Shown: positions 1 through 12,395 of the stretch, in pieces
Position numbering within the stretch: the stretch's first letter is position 1
Layout: each line of letters starts with the position of its first letter
Source: Thinopyrum elongatum
Taxonomy: Eukaryota; Streptophyta; Magnoliopsida; Poales; Poaceae
Length of the DNA: 64,000 bases
Direction: 5' to 3'
NCBI GenBank assembly: GCA_011799875.1
Contig: CM022297.1
Span: forward strand, 522,129,362 to 522,193,361
Made by a program: the position numbers and the translations under genes
Notes under the pieces: model-generated
Told to the model about the DNA's origin: nothing
Database searches by the model: none
Seen by the model: only the letters and a program-made list of their open reading frames with translations

Positions 1-1030
1 TCATGAAAGATTGTATGTTTTAATTCATTCGAGAATATGCATGAAAAATACGAGGACTATCCATTTACAGATTTTATCTTCGGCCTCTTGAATAATAAGT
101 GTGTAGGGAGCACTTATGTTGTCAAATAGTGAACGATATACTTTTGATCTTTAAATTTTCATCTTCTACCAGCACGGTTACTATTTCTTCAACTTCGGTA
201 TCGCAGTTTGTCATATTCTTTTCATCGGATTTTCCTCATCTAGCTCATCATAGGATTCTCCTTAGTGTTTAGAGAAAGCATGTCCAAACTACGTTTTGAT
301 TTTACTAGCACAACGCCAGTGCTTCGCTACGTAGCAAATGTCAGTATCCATGAACCAGATGCTATATGATATATATGGGTATAAGCGTCCATGGGCACCA
401 TACCCAAATGAGTAGGGTATTGGTCGTGCTTTTCGTCCATGGGATGTACCCATGGGTAACCCGATTAGTTATGGGTAGGTATGGGTCATGCTTTTCGTCT
501 ATGGGTAATCCGATTAGTCATGGATAAGGTATGGTAAAAAATTGCACCTGTGAGTTATCCATGAGTCACTCGATTAAATGTTTTTAGGAAAATCGCTCGA
601 TTAATATTAATAACTAAATGCATGTGGGCTTTTTTTTATGAAGACACATATTACAGACATTTTGCGAAGATGCAGATTATTATAATATACCTATGTATCA
701 ACCATTTTTTTCTTAGCACTGGAGAGACCGGCCCACAAATGGATTAAACACTGGACAAGTAGCCCACGCAACTCGTGTCATATCGGCTGGTCTGCTTTTC
801 AAGCCCATGCAGCTGGTGCAACTTTCTAGCCTGTTGGGCGTCTAAAGAAAGACAATAAGCCCATGCAGTCTGTGTCGCGATGCCAGGGCACCTTGTGCAT
901 TGCGGCTCAAATCGGCGGCCGGATGCACTGGGCGGCCTCTGACTGGGCCGGCCCATGTAGCGATACTGTGCCGAATCGGCAACTGTAGCGTGACAAAGAT
1001 ACTGTAGTTCCTCAGTACTGTGGCGGTTTT
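1..1030. other. Non-coding DNA, no gene recognised
   Basis: No convincing coding region on either strand. Positions about 423-524 hold two imperfect direct copies, about 62 bp apart, of a block containing GTGCTTTTCGT followed by ATGGGTAA and CCGATTAGT, with further ATGGGTA words around them. Positions 720-960 are GC-richer and carry several GGCCCA/TGGGCC words, ending in a GGGCCGGCCCA palindrome at 945-955. This could be the edge of an unrecognised DNA transposon or old intergenic sequence; I cannot decide which. Confidence 0.5.
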
Positions 1031-1560
1031 TATAGTACTTTGTTTCATTCTGGTTTAAAAAAATTTATTTTAAAAAGTGACTATTTTAGAAAAATGAAAA
1101 TGTTTGTTAATAATTTGTTAAAAACGAAACAATTTTTTAAAAAATAACTTTTTTAAAAGCAAACATTTCTAAATGTTTGAACATTTTCTAAAAATGCAAA
1201 CATTTTTTAAAGATGTGAACATTTTTTGAAAATACGAACAATTTTTGAAAACATGAACATTTTTGAAATATTCAAAGATTTTTTTAAAACAGCGAACCTT
1301 TTTTGAAATGCCAACATTTTTAATATTTACGAACATTTTTAAAAAAAGCAATTTTTTTTAAATGCAAACCTTTTTTCAATTTTTCTAACATTTTATGAAA
1401 ATGTAAAAAAACAATTCTGAACCTATTTTTTTGAACATTTTTTAAAATTTTGATCAATATTCGAAATATTTTAATATTTCTGAATATTTTGAAAATCTAA
1501 AAAGAAAAAGAAGAAGGAAAGAAAAAAATAAAAAAAAGTAAAGAGAAAACAGAAAAAAAA
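1031..1560. repeat. AT-rich degenerate GAACATTTTTT-type tract
   Basis: About 500 bp made of loosely periodic words such as GAACATTTTT and GAAAATGCAAACATTTTTT, grading into an A/G-rich stretch near 1500-1560. The short apparent reading frames inside it are artefacts of the periodicity. It is bracketed by GGGCCGGCCCA (945-955) and a one-mismatch copy CGGCCGGCCCA (1649-1659). A tract of the same design occurs at 52225-52770. Such tracts are common in Triticeae intergenic DNA, possibly as transposon interiors, but the parent element is not identified. Confidence 0.6.
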
Positions 1561-1667
1561 AGGAAAAACCGGTCAGGAACTTTCGAGAAGCTTCCCAAAA
1601 CTGATTACAAACCTACTAGAAGGTTCCCAAAATCGGGTACCTACAAATCGGCCGGCCCAATAAACTT

Positions 1668-2150
1668 CGCAACGTGAGTCTCTATGAGTAATTCCCTGGG
1701 GAATGTAGTGGGCATGGAAGGCAGTCTGAAACTCTATCCAGGTGTTGACTGTTCCAGTAGGCAAAGTACGCATGTGGCTGTCCCACTATTGAGCAGCGGG
1801 ACCCTTCTGGAAATAGGACGCAAAGGTGACAAAGTTGGCAGGGGCAACATTAGCAGACTCCATCTCATAAGTGATGTCGCGAAGCCAATCATCAGCATCA
1901 AGAGGCTGGGTTGTGTTACGGAAGATAGCAGGGTTGAGGCGCACAAATTCTTGCAGAGTTATTGGGGCTGGCTGATGCTGAGAATTCTGATTGGGAAACT
2001 GAGCCATAATCCTAGTCATGAACTGACGTTGTAGCTCAAATTATTACATCATACTGGCCATGTAGTCTGGCGGGGGTGGATGTTCGGCACCACGGCCACG
2101 GCCACCTGGTCTAACCATCCTGCTACACATGACAGGGGGGTAGTTTAGTA
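1668..2150 (-). pseudogene. gag core of the truncated A1 unit (chromovirus A)
   Basis: Minus-strand translation gives a Gly/Arg-rich start (MVRPGGRGRGAEHPPPP), then two stop codons, then the gag core with ITLQEFVRLNPAIFR and PLDADDWLRDITYEM, then FQTAFHAHYIPQGI. These match the corresponding gag stretch of the A2 unit (about 11200-11620). The similarity ends around 1668-1690 at a junction with unrelated sequence, so zinc knuckle, protease and pol are missing. This is a truncated gag capsid region, not a functional gene. The preceding upstream segment (2310-3140) is separated by about 150 bp that may be an intron or a frame break. Confidence 0.8.
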
Positions 2151-2309
2151 GAAATAATTGCAGATGTATGGAGTCATTCATGATGTCACAAGAACGATGA
2201 ACGAGAAGTGCAATAGATACATAACAGTAGTCATTCATGACATACAGATCCATACACAGAGTCGATTACAAACTGACGGCATAAGTTTGGAAATACATAG
2301 CTGAACATA

Positions 2310-3140
2310 CTAGGCGGCACGCAGGCACGCGGTGGAGGGATACAACAACGGGACATAGCAAAGACTACTACAACGTCGGGGAAAACCAATGAAGCCAGAC
2401 ATCTGCAGGTGATGACTCGGGGTGCCCTCGATATAAGGATCCTGCGCTTTGTGAACACTCTGATGCAGAATCCGGTCCTTGGCTCGTAGAAGAGGTCCAT
2501 GTGGAGGGGTGCAACTTCCAACAGCAGGCCAAGCGACACCTGGAGGCATCTCGGTCCTGCATGGGTAAAGGATGTGCTGAGGATGAATCCCCGCGTGGAC
2601 AGCGGCCATCAGCTGCGTCAGAGCATCGTAAAGACGTGCACGAGTGGCATACAACTCGACAGCAAGAGCTCTGGCAGTGTGATCCATAGTCTCAGAATAC
2701 TGAATCAAGACCCTTAGGTCGTAACGACGTCGCACGTAAGGGGTATAGATAGTAGCGTAGTATCCACCCGCATCTCCAGGAGAGGCATACGGAATGTGTC
2801 GAAACTCAGAATCATCCAAGTGACGAAGCTCTCCATGAAGACGTGCGATAGCAACATAGGCAGCGTCATGGACTGCCATATCAACAGTCACACCAACACC
2901 ATGAAAGGTGTGTAACTCAGTGATGGAGTTTTCATGTTGATCGAAGATACGAACAAAGGCATGGTACTGCTCCTGGTTGAACTCGTGGTAGTCCTCGTAA
3001 ACAGAGTACTCGGTGTACCAGCGATATCCCAACCTGGTCAGCAGGTTGACCAGGATAGTAGGGAATCCAGTCGCATCAACATCCATAGTCTGGCACATGA
3101 GCTGCGTTGCAGGACGCATCTGAAACAAAGGAGATTTCAA
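2310..3140 (-). pseudogene. N-terminal gag segment of the A1 unit (276-codon ORF)
   Basis: A continuous minus-strand frame beginning MKSPLFQMRPATQ and running for 276 codons. The same protein segment is present in the A2 unit, split by the insertion of element C (31870-31595, then 12390-11752), which confirms it as part of the element's gag/5' coding region. No catalytic motif is visible; it is rich in His/Tyr and probably helical. Its last 30 or so residues diverge in frame from the A2 copy near 2390, indicating a small indel. It lies between the PBS at 3440-3452 and the gag core at 1668-2150. Role beyond being N-terminal to gag is not known to me. Confidence 0.65.
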
Positions 3141-3439
3141 AAGGTGTCAAACGGCATTGATTGAATTATGCACCATGCATTCAAAAAAGTAACTGTAGAT
3201 AATTCCGATCTCTGGGTGGATGTGACCACGAGAACCTAGAGTTAGAGTTAGTAAAATATTTAACCCGAATAGAAGAGAGATCAAAATCCTAGAGTAAAGA
3301 TGCGGAATAAAAGATCATAATCCCATCCAATTGCGATGTGGGCCCGTAAGCCACACAACACTGTTAGTAAAATAGTTCTTTAATGATGATAGTCTCAACT
3401 TCGACCAAGGAGTTGGAAGGGGGCTTCCTACAGGCAGCC

Positions 3440-3452
3440 GGCTCTGATACGA
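3440..3452 (-). other. Primer-binding site of A1 (initiator Met tRNA type, one mismatch)
   Basis: On the minus strand this reads TCGTATCAGAGCC, against the usual TGGTATCAGAGCC complementary to the 3' end of initiator methionine tRNA. It lies three bases from the LTR edge at 3456. Its presence on the left side of this LTR shows the LTR acts as the 5' LTR of the A1 internal region. Confidence 0.8.
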
Positions 3453-3455
3453 GCT

Positions 3456-6400
3456 TGTGACGCCCCCACCTCAATCGTGCACTAATCATACACGCAAATG
3501 TGCATGATCAAGATCAGAGACTCACGGGAAGATATCACAACACAACTCTAGACACAAAATTCAAACATAAAGCTTTATATTACAAGCCAGGGGTCACGAG
3601 GACCCGAATACATAAGTCAACAAACAACAATAGTCTGGGTACAGACGTAGTTAGGCAAGTTTGTCTTAAGAAGGCTAACAAAACAACGACATCTGATCGA
3701 AAAGGCGCAGGCCTCCTGCGTGGGGTCTCCAAACTATTCCTGGTCATCGGTCTCCATGTAGTAGTAAGCTCCAGTGGGATCCTTTGGCTCTAGGGCTCCG
3801 TCATCTGGTCGCAGCAACCGGGCAGGGGAAAAGAGGTAGCAAAGCAACCGTGAGTACTCATCCAAAGTACTCGCAAGACTTACATCAGATCTATACTAAG
3901 TATGCTTCGGTATCAAAGGAATGGGGCTATATCTTTGGACTAAACTGCAGAATGCCAGAGTAGAGGGAAATGCCTAGCCTATCAAAGACTAGCATCTTGC
4001 AGCATCGGAAGAGAGTAGCGTACAACAATATATAGTAACATGTTCATATTAGCAATTCCCAGAGATCCTTTCTCGACTACCCTGCGAGAAAGTGATCCAA
4101 GAGCAATATCATAGTTTAGTATCTCAAAGTATCCGGTTCTAGTTGTAGTAGATCAGGATACAACTCCGAGCCTCCTATTACCGTGGACACGGCTATTCGA
4201 ATAGATATATCTTCCCTGCAGGGGTGCACCACATTACCCAACACGCTCAGTTACCTTTGGCCGGACACATTTGCTGGGTAATGCCCACCCTCGGATGATC
4301 AACACGTCGCAATCCTACCTAGGCTCTCCAGACAGGTCAGCACGCCGGTCTAAATCCTAAGTGCGAAGGGGTCATGGGCCAATCGCGCTAAGCACTTCTG
4401 CACGTTGCATGGACGATCGGGACCAAGCGCGACTGTGGAAGTACCAACAGACGTAACCAGCTCATCCGGGTGCGTGCCACTCAACTATGACATCTGATAG
4501 AGCTTTCGGTAGAATGTACGACGCCGAGTGCCCATATCTTGTCCCGCGTGGTGGTTAGTGCGAAAGGGCCAACGACTCACTCAGATTAAATATCCAAATC
4601 CGTTAGTGCATTATTAGGAGCTCGCAGAGACGACCAGTGCGTCGGCTGTTCCGACTAGGTAACCCGCGAACCACGACCAGGGGCTAGGCCCACCTCTCTC
4701 CCAGATGGTCTCCGTCTGCCCTGTCGTTTCGCCACAACATCTCTCGCGGGTACCCTTGGGGCCAACCTGACTTTATCAAAGGACTGTCGGGAGCCCAGGT
4801 CCACCTCAACCGGGTTGGTACCACCCGCCCTTCAGTCCCGTAGTAACATTTAAAAGTAATAGTGGGTCCATACCATCAAGGTGAACTCGGAGGAATCACC
4901 CTTAATAGGTTCGCACTTGAGGTATTGCACGACAGAGTCATCATCGAGAGTGAAGAATGAGGAATCACCCTCGGTAACCCACACTCGATGTGCTACACTA
5001 CAGAGATATCATAGGAAGTGAAATACGAGGAATCAACCTCGGCACTTGATAGCAGCTCTGCAGAGTCGCACAACTGTGGGGGTACTGGTGGTGTGTTCGG
5101 TCTCTGTTCCATGATCATCTTTCTTGGATCACCCAGTAGTAAAGCATGGCAACACAGACAAGGGTGCAGGGTCACAGATGGGACTCTATCCGTCCTACAC
5201 TAAGCATATAGGACAACAGGTAAAGAATCAATAACAGCTTACAAAAACAGGCTATGCATCTGAATAGGAGCTATCGGACAACAACAGTAGCAAAATATAA
5301 TGCAAGCATAAGAGAGAAAGAATGGGCGATATCGGAATGATCAAGGGGGTTTTGCTTGCCTGAAAGCTCTGCTGAGAGGGGCTTGTCGTCGTCGACGTAG
5401 TCGTACCCGGTGTCATCGACAGTCTCGGGGTCTACCGAAGAAGAGGAGGGGGAAGAAACAATAAATACAAGGCAAACAAATGCAGCACAATGCATGCCAT
5501 GGCAGTATGCTGAGCTAGGGGGGCCTAATGCAGTACTAGGTATTTTAGGCGGAGCGGGAAAATATCCGGGAATATTTTCCCAGCTCCAGGTGATTATCGG
5601 TATATTAATCCGGAGGGGAAGGTTACATGTTTGCTATGTTAGAGGCATGTGGTAGGTATGTGGATGACATATTTAGATTTGCCTTATTTTTCAGATCATT
5701 TTCATATATAAATTATTTTCATCCGAGCTACGGTTTATTTTCTATGAATTTTTGAAGTTTAAATGATTTTCTGGATTTACTGGATTTATTTTAATTCAAA
5801 AATACCAAACAAAAATGCTAAGTGCACCCGGTGCAGTGCACACAGGGGTGCACCCAGTGGCTGACAGTGGGATAGTGGGAGGGCTGAGTCAGCAGGTCAA
5901 CGCTGGCCCGTTGACTGGTCAGCGGACTCGGTGGGACCCAGTGTCAGCGACACAGGGGCCCCACTGGCAGGCCCACGTGGTGTTGGCGCGCTGGCGACTA
6001 GCCACTGGCGACCAAAACGACGAAGGCGCGCATGGGAGGGCGTCGGAAATCGGCCACAGGGCCCCATTTGGCGCGCGCGATAGCGCGTTCGAATGAGCAA
6101 AGCGACCACCGCAGCGGTTGGACCTGGGAAGGCCGGAAACATCGGCGGCAACCACCGCAGCGGACGCCAGAGTTCGGGCGGCACGGCAAACGGCGACAGA
6201 GACCACGGCAGGTCCTACGGAGAGGTGCTACAGGGTCCTGGAGGTGCCCTGAGCACGCCGAGGTGCTCAGCTAGCCAAGACAACATCGATAGTGACGACG
6301 GCTTCATCGACTGCGGAGCTGAGCTCCAGCAACTATGGCAGCAACAGCAGCGAGCACAGATTCATAGCAGAAAAAGAGGGGAAACGGGACCAGCTCACCT

Positions 6401-7353
6401 AGGGGCACACGATGGCCGTTGGGAGGCTTAGGAGCAGCAGGGGCGACAGGATCGACGAGGAACGGCGGTGGGTATCTGAGGAAGAAGACAACGTGATCCG
6501 GCGTTATGGTGCTCCTCGGCTCGCGTTCGTTGGCGAAAAGGATGTAGCGGACGACGGCGCGTCTCCCAGACACGGCGGAGCAGCGAGCGGAGCACGGTGG
6601 CTACGCGGGTGGCACGGCCATGGCGACGGTGGCGCTCGGGATCGATGTGATCGAGAGGGAGAGAGTGAGCGAGGGGAAAAAGAGGGCTAGGGTTCGTCGA
6701 CGAGGCCGAGGGGGTCGACCTTATCCCCTCCACGGCGCCTTGTAGCATCGTCGTGTCACCGTCTGGCTGGCGAGCGCGCGCGCAGCCACGGGCATGGTGA
6801 CAGCGACGAGGACGATGATGGGGAGGCAGGCTGGGCCGGCTGGGCCAGTCCCTGTGGACTAGAGCCCACCGGAACAGTAGCGTTTAGGCCTTTTCCTTTT
6901 GATATTTTTTGCTTTGACTTTTAGCTACTGCTTTACATTTTCTTTCTGCACCAAATGACTTTTGTAGAATGTGAAACTTGGCCACATATTTACTTTCCAA
7001 TATTTGGCACTGCCACAAAATTTTGAGGATTATTTGAATCCATTTGAATTTTGTTTAAATGGAAAATGGGTTAAATGGGGCTGTTTTGGTACTGTTTTGG
7101 ATGCTAGGTTCAGATTGAGCAAATTAGTGATGTTGTTTTCCTTAACAATTATTTATTATGGAATATTTGCAAAATCATGATCTATTTTGTAACCATGTTT
7201 GTGCAGCTTTTATTTTCACTTGCAATTTGAATTTTGATTTAAAGTGGAATTTGAAAAGAGATATGAAACCAAAGATGATCAAACTTTGCAAATCAAGGTG
7301 ACTTGGCAAAATGACGAGGGATCACTGTAGCATATTACATGAGGGGTGTTACA
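3456..7353 (-). repeat. LTR of chromovirus A, shared by A1 and A2 (about 3.9 kb)
   Basis: On the minus strand it begins TGTAACACCCC (7353 leftwards) and ends GGGGGCGTCACA (at 3456), a TG...CA LTR. The right LTR copy, 32172-35052, matches 3456 to about 6332 along its length. It contains a GC-rich block (about 5815-6890) whose many overlapping open frames on both strands are not supported as genes, and an AT-rich end (6890-7353). Flanked on the left by a PBS and gag and on the right by a polypurine tract and pol, it serves simultaneously as 5' LTR of A1 and 3' LTR of A2. Confidence 0.88.
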
Positions 7354-7375
7354 ATTCTCCTCCTCTAAAAGAAAT
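7354..7375 (-). other. Polypurine tract of A2
   Basis: On the minus strand the purine-rich run TTTTAGAGGAGGAGAAT lies directly against the LTR start TGTAACACCCC. This is the expected primer site for plus-strand DNA synthesis in an LTR element and fixes the element's orientation. Confidence 0.75.
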
Positions 7376-7399
7376 TCTCGTCCTGAGAATTCAGGAGGT

Positions 7400-8548
7400 A
7401 GTCGGAAAGAGATAGGGGTATTCATCGCGAAGATGATCCTCGCGTTTCCAAGTGGCTTCATCTTCAGAATGATTCAACCACTGAACTTTAAGGAACTTGT
7501 TTGCCTTCTAACGGGTTCGATGTTCAGCTTGATCATGGATGCAGATCGGATGCTCTTTATAAAATAGATCATCTTGTAATTCAAGCATTTCACGATCCAC
7601 TACTCGAATAGGATCCTTGAAGCAGCGACGGAGTTGCGACACATGGAAGACATCGTGAACTGAGAAAGCTTCGGCGGCAATTCCAATTTATATGCCACAT
7701 ATGCATGTCTGGCGAGCATACGGAACGGGCCGATGTAGCGGGGAGCTAACCTGCCCTTGATTCCAAAATGATTAGTGCCCTTCATCGGGAGTGACACGAA
7801 GGTAAGCTTGTTCACCAGGTTGATAGATCATTCCCTAGTGTTTTCGGTCATAGTTGCTCTTCTGGCGAGACTGAGCCGCCTTAAGATGTTCCCGAACAAT
7901 ACGGACTTGTTCTTCAGCTTGTTGGATAATATTCGGGCTGAAGAGTGGCCGTTCCCCAGTTTCTGACCAATTCAGAGGGGTTCGGCACTCACGTACATAT
8001 AATACCTCAAAGGGTGCCATCTTCAAGCTAGCTTGATAGCTATTATTGTATGAGAATTCAGCATACGGGAGAGATTCCTCCCACTTCTTGCCAAATGAGA
8101 TGACACAAGCACGTAGCATATCTTCAAGCACTTGGTTAACTCGTTCAACTTAGCCCTGGGACTAGGGGTGATAAGCTGTGCTCCAGGACAGATGAGTTCC
8201 AATAGCTTCTTGGAAACTTTCCCAGAACTTTGAGGTAAAGAGGCTGCCACGATCTGAACTACTTTCTATCGGAATATTGTGGAGTGACAGAATTCTGGAG
8301 ATATATAAGTCTACTAACTGACTAGCAGTAATCGTCTCCTTGACTGCCAAAAAATGTGCAACCTTGGAGAATCGGTCGACGATGACCAGAATAGCATCAT
8401 GACCCTTTTGCGATTTGGGCAAACCGGTGATGAGATCCATTTGAACCTTGTCCCATTTCCATTCAGGAATAGCAAGCGGTTGCAGGGTTCCAGCGGGCTT
8501 CTGATGTTCTGCTTTTATGCGACGGCAAACATCACATTCAGCAACATA
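7400..8548 (-). pseudogene. Integrase and chromodomain-like C-terminus of A2 pol
   Basis: Minus-strand segments, interrupted by stops, read as a Gypsy integrase. Visible are MDLITGLP (first catalytic Asp region), SSDRGSLFTSKFW (second Asp), a stop-disrupted STAYHP...VERVNQVLEDML (Glu region), the conserved LPYAEFSYNNSYQASLKM and LNWSETGE, then VHDVFHVSQLRRC and a terminal VQWLNHSEDEATWKREDHL that resembles the plant chromovirus chromodomain tail. Stops occur between the segments (for example at about 8160 and 7834). The order and motifs are those of a Ty3/Gypsy integrase that would insert element DNA into chromatin; this copy is inactive. Confidence 0.85.
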
Positions 8549-9346
8549 TCAAGCAATGTCTCGCTTCATATTAGACCACCAGTATCTCTGACAAATGTGT
8601 TGGTACATCTTGGTACTACCCGGATGAATAGACAGTGGTATGTCATGAGCTTCTTTCATAACTTTCCCTGTCATATCCTCAAACTTGGGTACCACAAGGT
8701 GATCTTTGAAGAACAGAGCTCCATCCTTATCAAGCGAGAAGTCTAAGGGCTTACCTGATTCAAGAAAACGCTTAATATTGTCAACTTCGGTGTCATTCTT
8801 CTGCACAGACTTGATGGATTGCTCGAGAGTTGGTTCAATGATGAGGGTATTGAGAGAACCCTGAGGAACAATATGAAGGTTCAACTTGCGGAGTTCTTCA
8901 TAAAGAAAAGGTTGTGCTTGCTGAACCATGAGGTTGTGACAATAAGACTTGCAGCTCGAAGCATCAGCCATTACATTAGCTTTTCCCGGGGTATACGATA
9001 TATCCATGTTGTAATCGGCAATTGTCTCTAACCATCTTTGTTGGCGGAGATTCAGATCTGGCTGAGTAAACAGATACTTCAGACTTTGATGGTCCATGTA
9101 TATCTCGCAACGATTACCGAGAAGGTAATGTCGCCATAACTTCAAAGCGTAGATCATTGCTGCAAGTTTGAGATCATGCGTTGGATAATTTTCTTCATGA
9201 GGACGCAACTGTCGGGAGCCATAAGCAATCACTTTACGCTCTTGCATTAGGACACAACCTAATCCTTGACGGGATGCATCGCAGTAAATCACAAAGTCCT
9301 TGCGAGAATCTGGAGGAGCAAGCACTGGGGCAGATGTTAACTTGTC
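8549..9346 (-). pseudogene. RNase H and H2C2 region of A2 pol
   Basis: A 258-codon minus-strand frame (9325-8549) with the Gypsy RNase H signature: [58 protein letters not shown] and [12 protein letters not shown], followed by the linker and the H2C2 approach [17 protein letters not shown]. The family's usual ADALSR is altered to ADASSC. An in-frame TAG at 9356-9358 separates it from the RT part, where relatives have Gln. It lies directly between the RT and integrase segments as expected for a chromovirus pol. Confidence 0.88.
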
Positions 9347-9646
9347 TTTGAGTGTCTAGAAACTATCCTGGCATTTTTCTGTCCACTCAAACTTCTTGCC
9401 CTTGTGGAGCAAATCAATTAACGGCTTGGCAGTCTTGGAGAAGTTCTCAACGAAACAATGGCAATAGCTGGTGAGTCCGAGAAAACTTCTGACTTGCTTA
9501 ATAGTTTGTGGAGGAGTTTAATCAAGAATAGCCTGAACTCGTTCGGGGTTAACAGCAATACCATCCTTGGAACTCACATGACCAAGATAGGTCACCTCGG
9601 ATAACCAGAATTCACACTTGGAATACTTGGCATATAGCTGATGTTC

Positions 9647-10852
9647 TCAGAGTTTCTCTAGTACAAGACGAAGATGTTCGACATGTTCTTCCTTATTCTT
9701 GGAGTATACAAGGATATTATCTAGATAAACCACGACAAATTTGTCGAGGTAGTCCATGAAGATGTAATTCATCAACCGAGAGAAAGTGGCTGGAGCATTG
9801 GTTAAACCGAAAGACATGTCGGTGTACTCATATGGACCATAATCTGTCTTTGGAATATTCCCTTCATGAACTCGGATCTGGTGGTAACCCAACTTCAAGT
9901 CGAGTTTATAGAATACAGAGGAACCAGCGAGTTGATCATACAGATCATTGATCCGGGGAAGTGGATACTTGTTCTGGATTGTTGCTTGGTTGATAGGTTG
10001 ATAATCTTGGACCAAACGATTCGTCCCATCCTTCTTCTTAACAAAGAGAGAAAGTGCTCCCCAAGCAGAGGAACTTGGATGAATGAATCCTTTATGAAGT
10101 GACTTGTTGATTTTCTGCTTAAGTTCAAATAGTTCATGTAGCGGCATCTTGTAGGGACGTTTAGCAATAGGAGTAGTGCCTGGTTTCAAGTCGATGACGA
10201 ATTCGACAGCTCTAACAGGGGGTACTCCTGGAAGTTCTTCTGGAAAGACATCTTGAAAGTCATGAACGATTGGAACGTTCTTGATTCCCTCAAGAGGTGA
10301 AGAGTTCAACGCATTCAGAGCATATATCTGGGATTCAGCATTCTGGATAACTCGAGCAGAGTAGTTTACTATCTGATCGGAAGGGTATAGGAGCTGGACT
10401 GTTTTAGTGGCACAATCGATTGAAGCAACATGGGCTTTCAACCAATCCATCCCTAGAATGACGTAAATGCTGGAAGACCTTAAGACGATGAGGGAGGCAA
10501 GGAATTCTAGACCTCCGATCATAATGGAAACATTGTGGGCCACCATATTGGCACGACATTGGCCCGCGGGGGTGTTCATAACTAGTGGAAAGTTCATCTT
10601 TCCAAATGTGATGTCATGCGTTAATGCAAATGCTTTCGATATGAATGAATGTGATGCTCCTGAATCAAATAAAATAGAAGCTGGTACTGAGTTAACGGGA
10701 AGGGTACCCATCACAGTAGCTGGTTGATCTTGAGCTTCGGCCACATCAACATGGTTAGCTTCACCACGACCATAAGCAGAAGGTCTGGCATTATAGTTGC
10801 GAGGCTGGTTGTAGCCACGGCCATTGCCACGGCCAGGTGCAGAGAGTGACAA
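9647..10852 (-). pseudogene. Protease and reverse transcriptase of A2, catalytic Asp changed to Asn
   Basis: A 401-codon minus-strand frame. Residues about 1-40 are the gag tail; DSGAS at 63-67 is the aspartic protease active site; VILGMDWL follows. RT motifs are visible: [52 protein letters not shown]. The YxDD box reads YLDN at residues 376-379 (Asn codon at 9716-9718), losing a metal-binding aspartate. About five residues are missing just before YGPYEY. The frame ends in TGA at 9647-9649 where relatives have Arg, and RT continues in pieces to about 9360. The enzyme could not function even if read through. Confidence 0.9.
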
Positions 10853-10859
10853 TTGGTTC

Positions 10860-11560
10860 TAATTCTGGCGGCATTCCATAGCGCGGTGACCTGGGTGACC
10901 ACACTTGAAGCATAATCCATCATTGGGGCGGGGAGCTAGAGCAGTGGGTGGTGTAGCTTGAAGCCTCGGCTGTCTCGATGGTGGAGGCGGACGAGGTGCA
11001 GCATAAGTCGGTGAAATCATGAACAAGGAGAGCTAGTTTGATATCTGGGTGCAGCCCATCACGGAATTTCTCCTGCTTGCGAGCATCAGTGGTCATATCT
11101 TCTTCAGCATAGCGAGATAAGTCAATGAACCCCCGCCGATAAACATCCACAGTCTTGTTGCCTTGAGTGAGGTTGCGGAACTCTCTTTTCTTCCTGTCCA
11201 TAATTCCCTGGGGAATGTAGCGGGCACGGAAGGCAGTCTGAAACTCTAGCCAGGTGATGACTAATCCAGCAGGCAAAGTACGCCTGTGGTTGTCCAACCA
11301 TTAAGCAGCGGGACCCTTCAGGAAATAGGAAACAAAGGTGATAAAGTTGGCAGGGCAACATTAGCAGACTCCATCTAATAAGTGATGTCGCGAAGCTAAT
11401 CATCAGCATCAAGTGGCTGGGTTGTGTTGTGGAAGATAGCAGGGTTGAGGCGCACAAATTCTTGTAGAGTTATTGGGGCTGGCTGATGCTGAGCATTCTA
11501 ATTCAAAAACTGAGCCATAATCCCAATCATGAACTGACGTTGCAGCTCAAATTGTTGCAT
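10860..11560 (-). pseudogene. gag core and zinc knuckle of A2
   Basis: Broken minus-strand gag. From right to left: ITLQEFVRLNPAIFH and PLDADD with stops, then FQTAFRARYIPQGIMDRKK (125-codon frame 11297-10920), then frame-shifted sequence leading to the CCHC knuckle CFKCGHPGHRAMEC at about 10870-10912. The knuckle binds RNA in the capsid. A stop follows shortly and the protease/RT frame opens at 10852. It matches the A1 gag core at 1668-2150 but extends further, showing what A1 has lost. Confidence 0.85.
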
Positions 11561-11751
11561 CATACCGGCCATGTAGTTTGGCAGGGGTGGATGTTCGGCA
11601 CCACGACCACGACCACGACCACGACCACCTAGTCTAACGATCCTGCTACACATGACATGGGGTAGTTTAGTAAAAGCAATTGTAGATTATGGAGTCATTC
11701 ATGATGTCACAAGAATGATGAACGAGAAGTGCAATAGATACATAACAATAG

Positions 11752-12390
11752 TCATTCATGACATACAGATCCATACACAGAGTCGATTACAAACTGACGG
11801 CATAAGTTCGGAAATACATAGCCAGACATACTAGGCGGCACGCAGGGACGTAGTGGAGGGATACAACAATGGAACATAGCAAAGGCAACATCAATGTCGG
11901 GGAAAACCAGTGAAGCCAGGCATCTGCAGGTGACGATGCAGGTGCCCTCGATATGAGGATCCTGCGCTTCATGAACACTCTGATGCAGAATCCAGTCCTC
12001 GGCTCGGAGAAGAGGTCCATGTGGAGGGGTGCAACCTCGAATAGCAGGCCAAGCGACACCTGGAGGCATCTCGGTCCTGCATGGGTAAAGGATGTGCTGA
12101 GGATGAATCCCCGCATGGAGAGCGGACATCAGCTGCGTCAAAGCATCGTAAAGACATGCATGAGTGGCATACAACTCGACAGCAAGAGCTCGGCCAGTGC
12201 GATCCAGAGCCTCAGAGTACTAGATCAAGACCTGTGGGTCATAACGACATCGCACGTAAGGGGTATAGATAGCAGTGTAGTATCCACCCGCATCTCCAGG
12301 AGAGGCATACGGAATATATCAAAACTCAGAATCATCCAAGTGATGAAGCTCTCCACGAAGACATGTGATAGCAGCATAGGCAGCGTCATG
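11752..12390 (-). pseudogene. N-terminal gag segment of A2, left part (cut by element C)
   Basis: A minus-strand frame of 140 codons (12174-11752) plus upstream sequence to 12390 corresponds to the A1 protein at 2310-3140 (shared stretches such as YDALTQLM and HAGIHPQHILYPCRTEMPPG). The homology stops exactly at the 5-bp duplication GATTG (12391-12395) of element C and resumes at 31595. Several substitutions and at least one stop are present. Confidence 0.8.
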
Positions 12391-12395
12391 GATTG

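Noticed and set aside
1169..1351. A 60-codon ORF rich in Phe, Lys and Asn within the AT-rich tract
   Set aside because: Produced by the periodic GAACATTTTT repeat; not a gene.
5815..6748. Overlapping ORFs of 80-112 codons on both strands of the A LTR
   Set aside because: They are inside an LTR, differ between the two LTR copies and have no recognisable domain.
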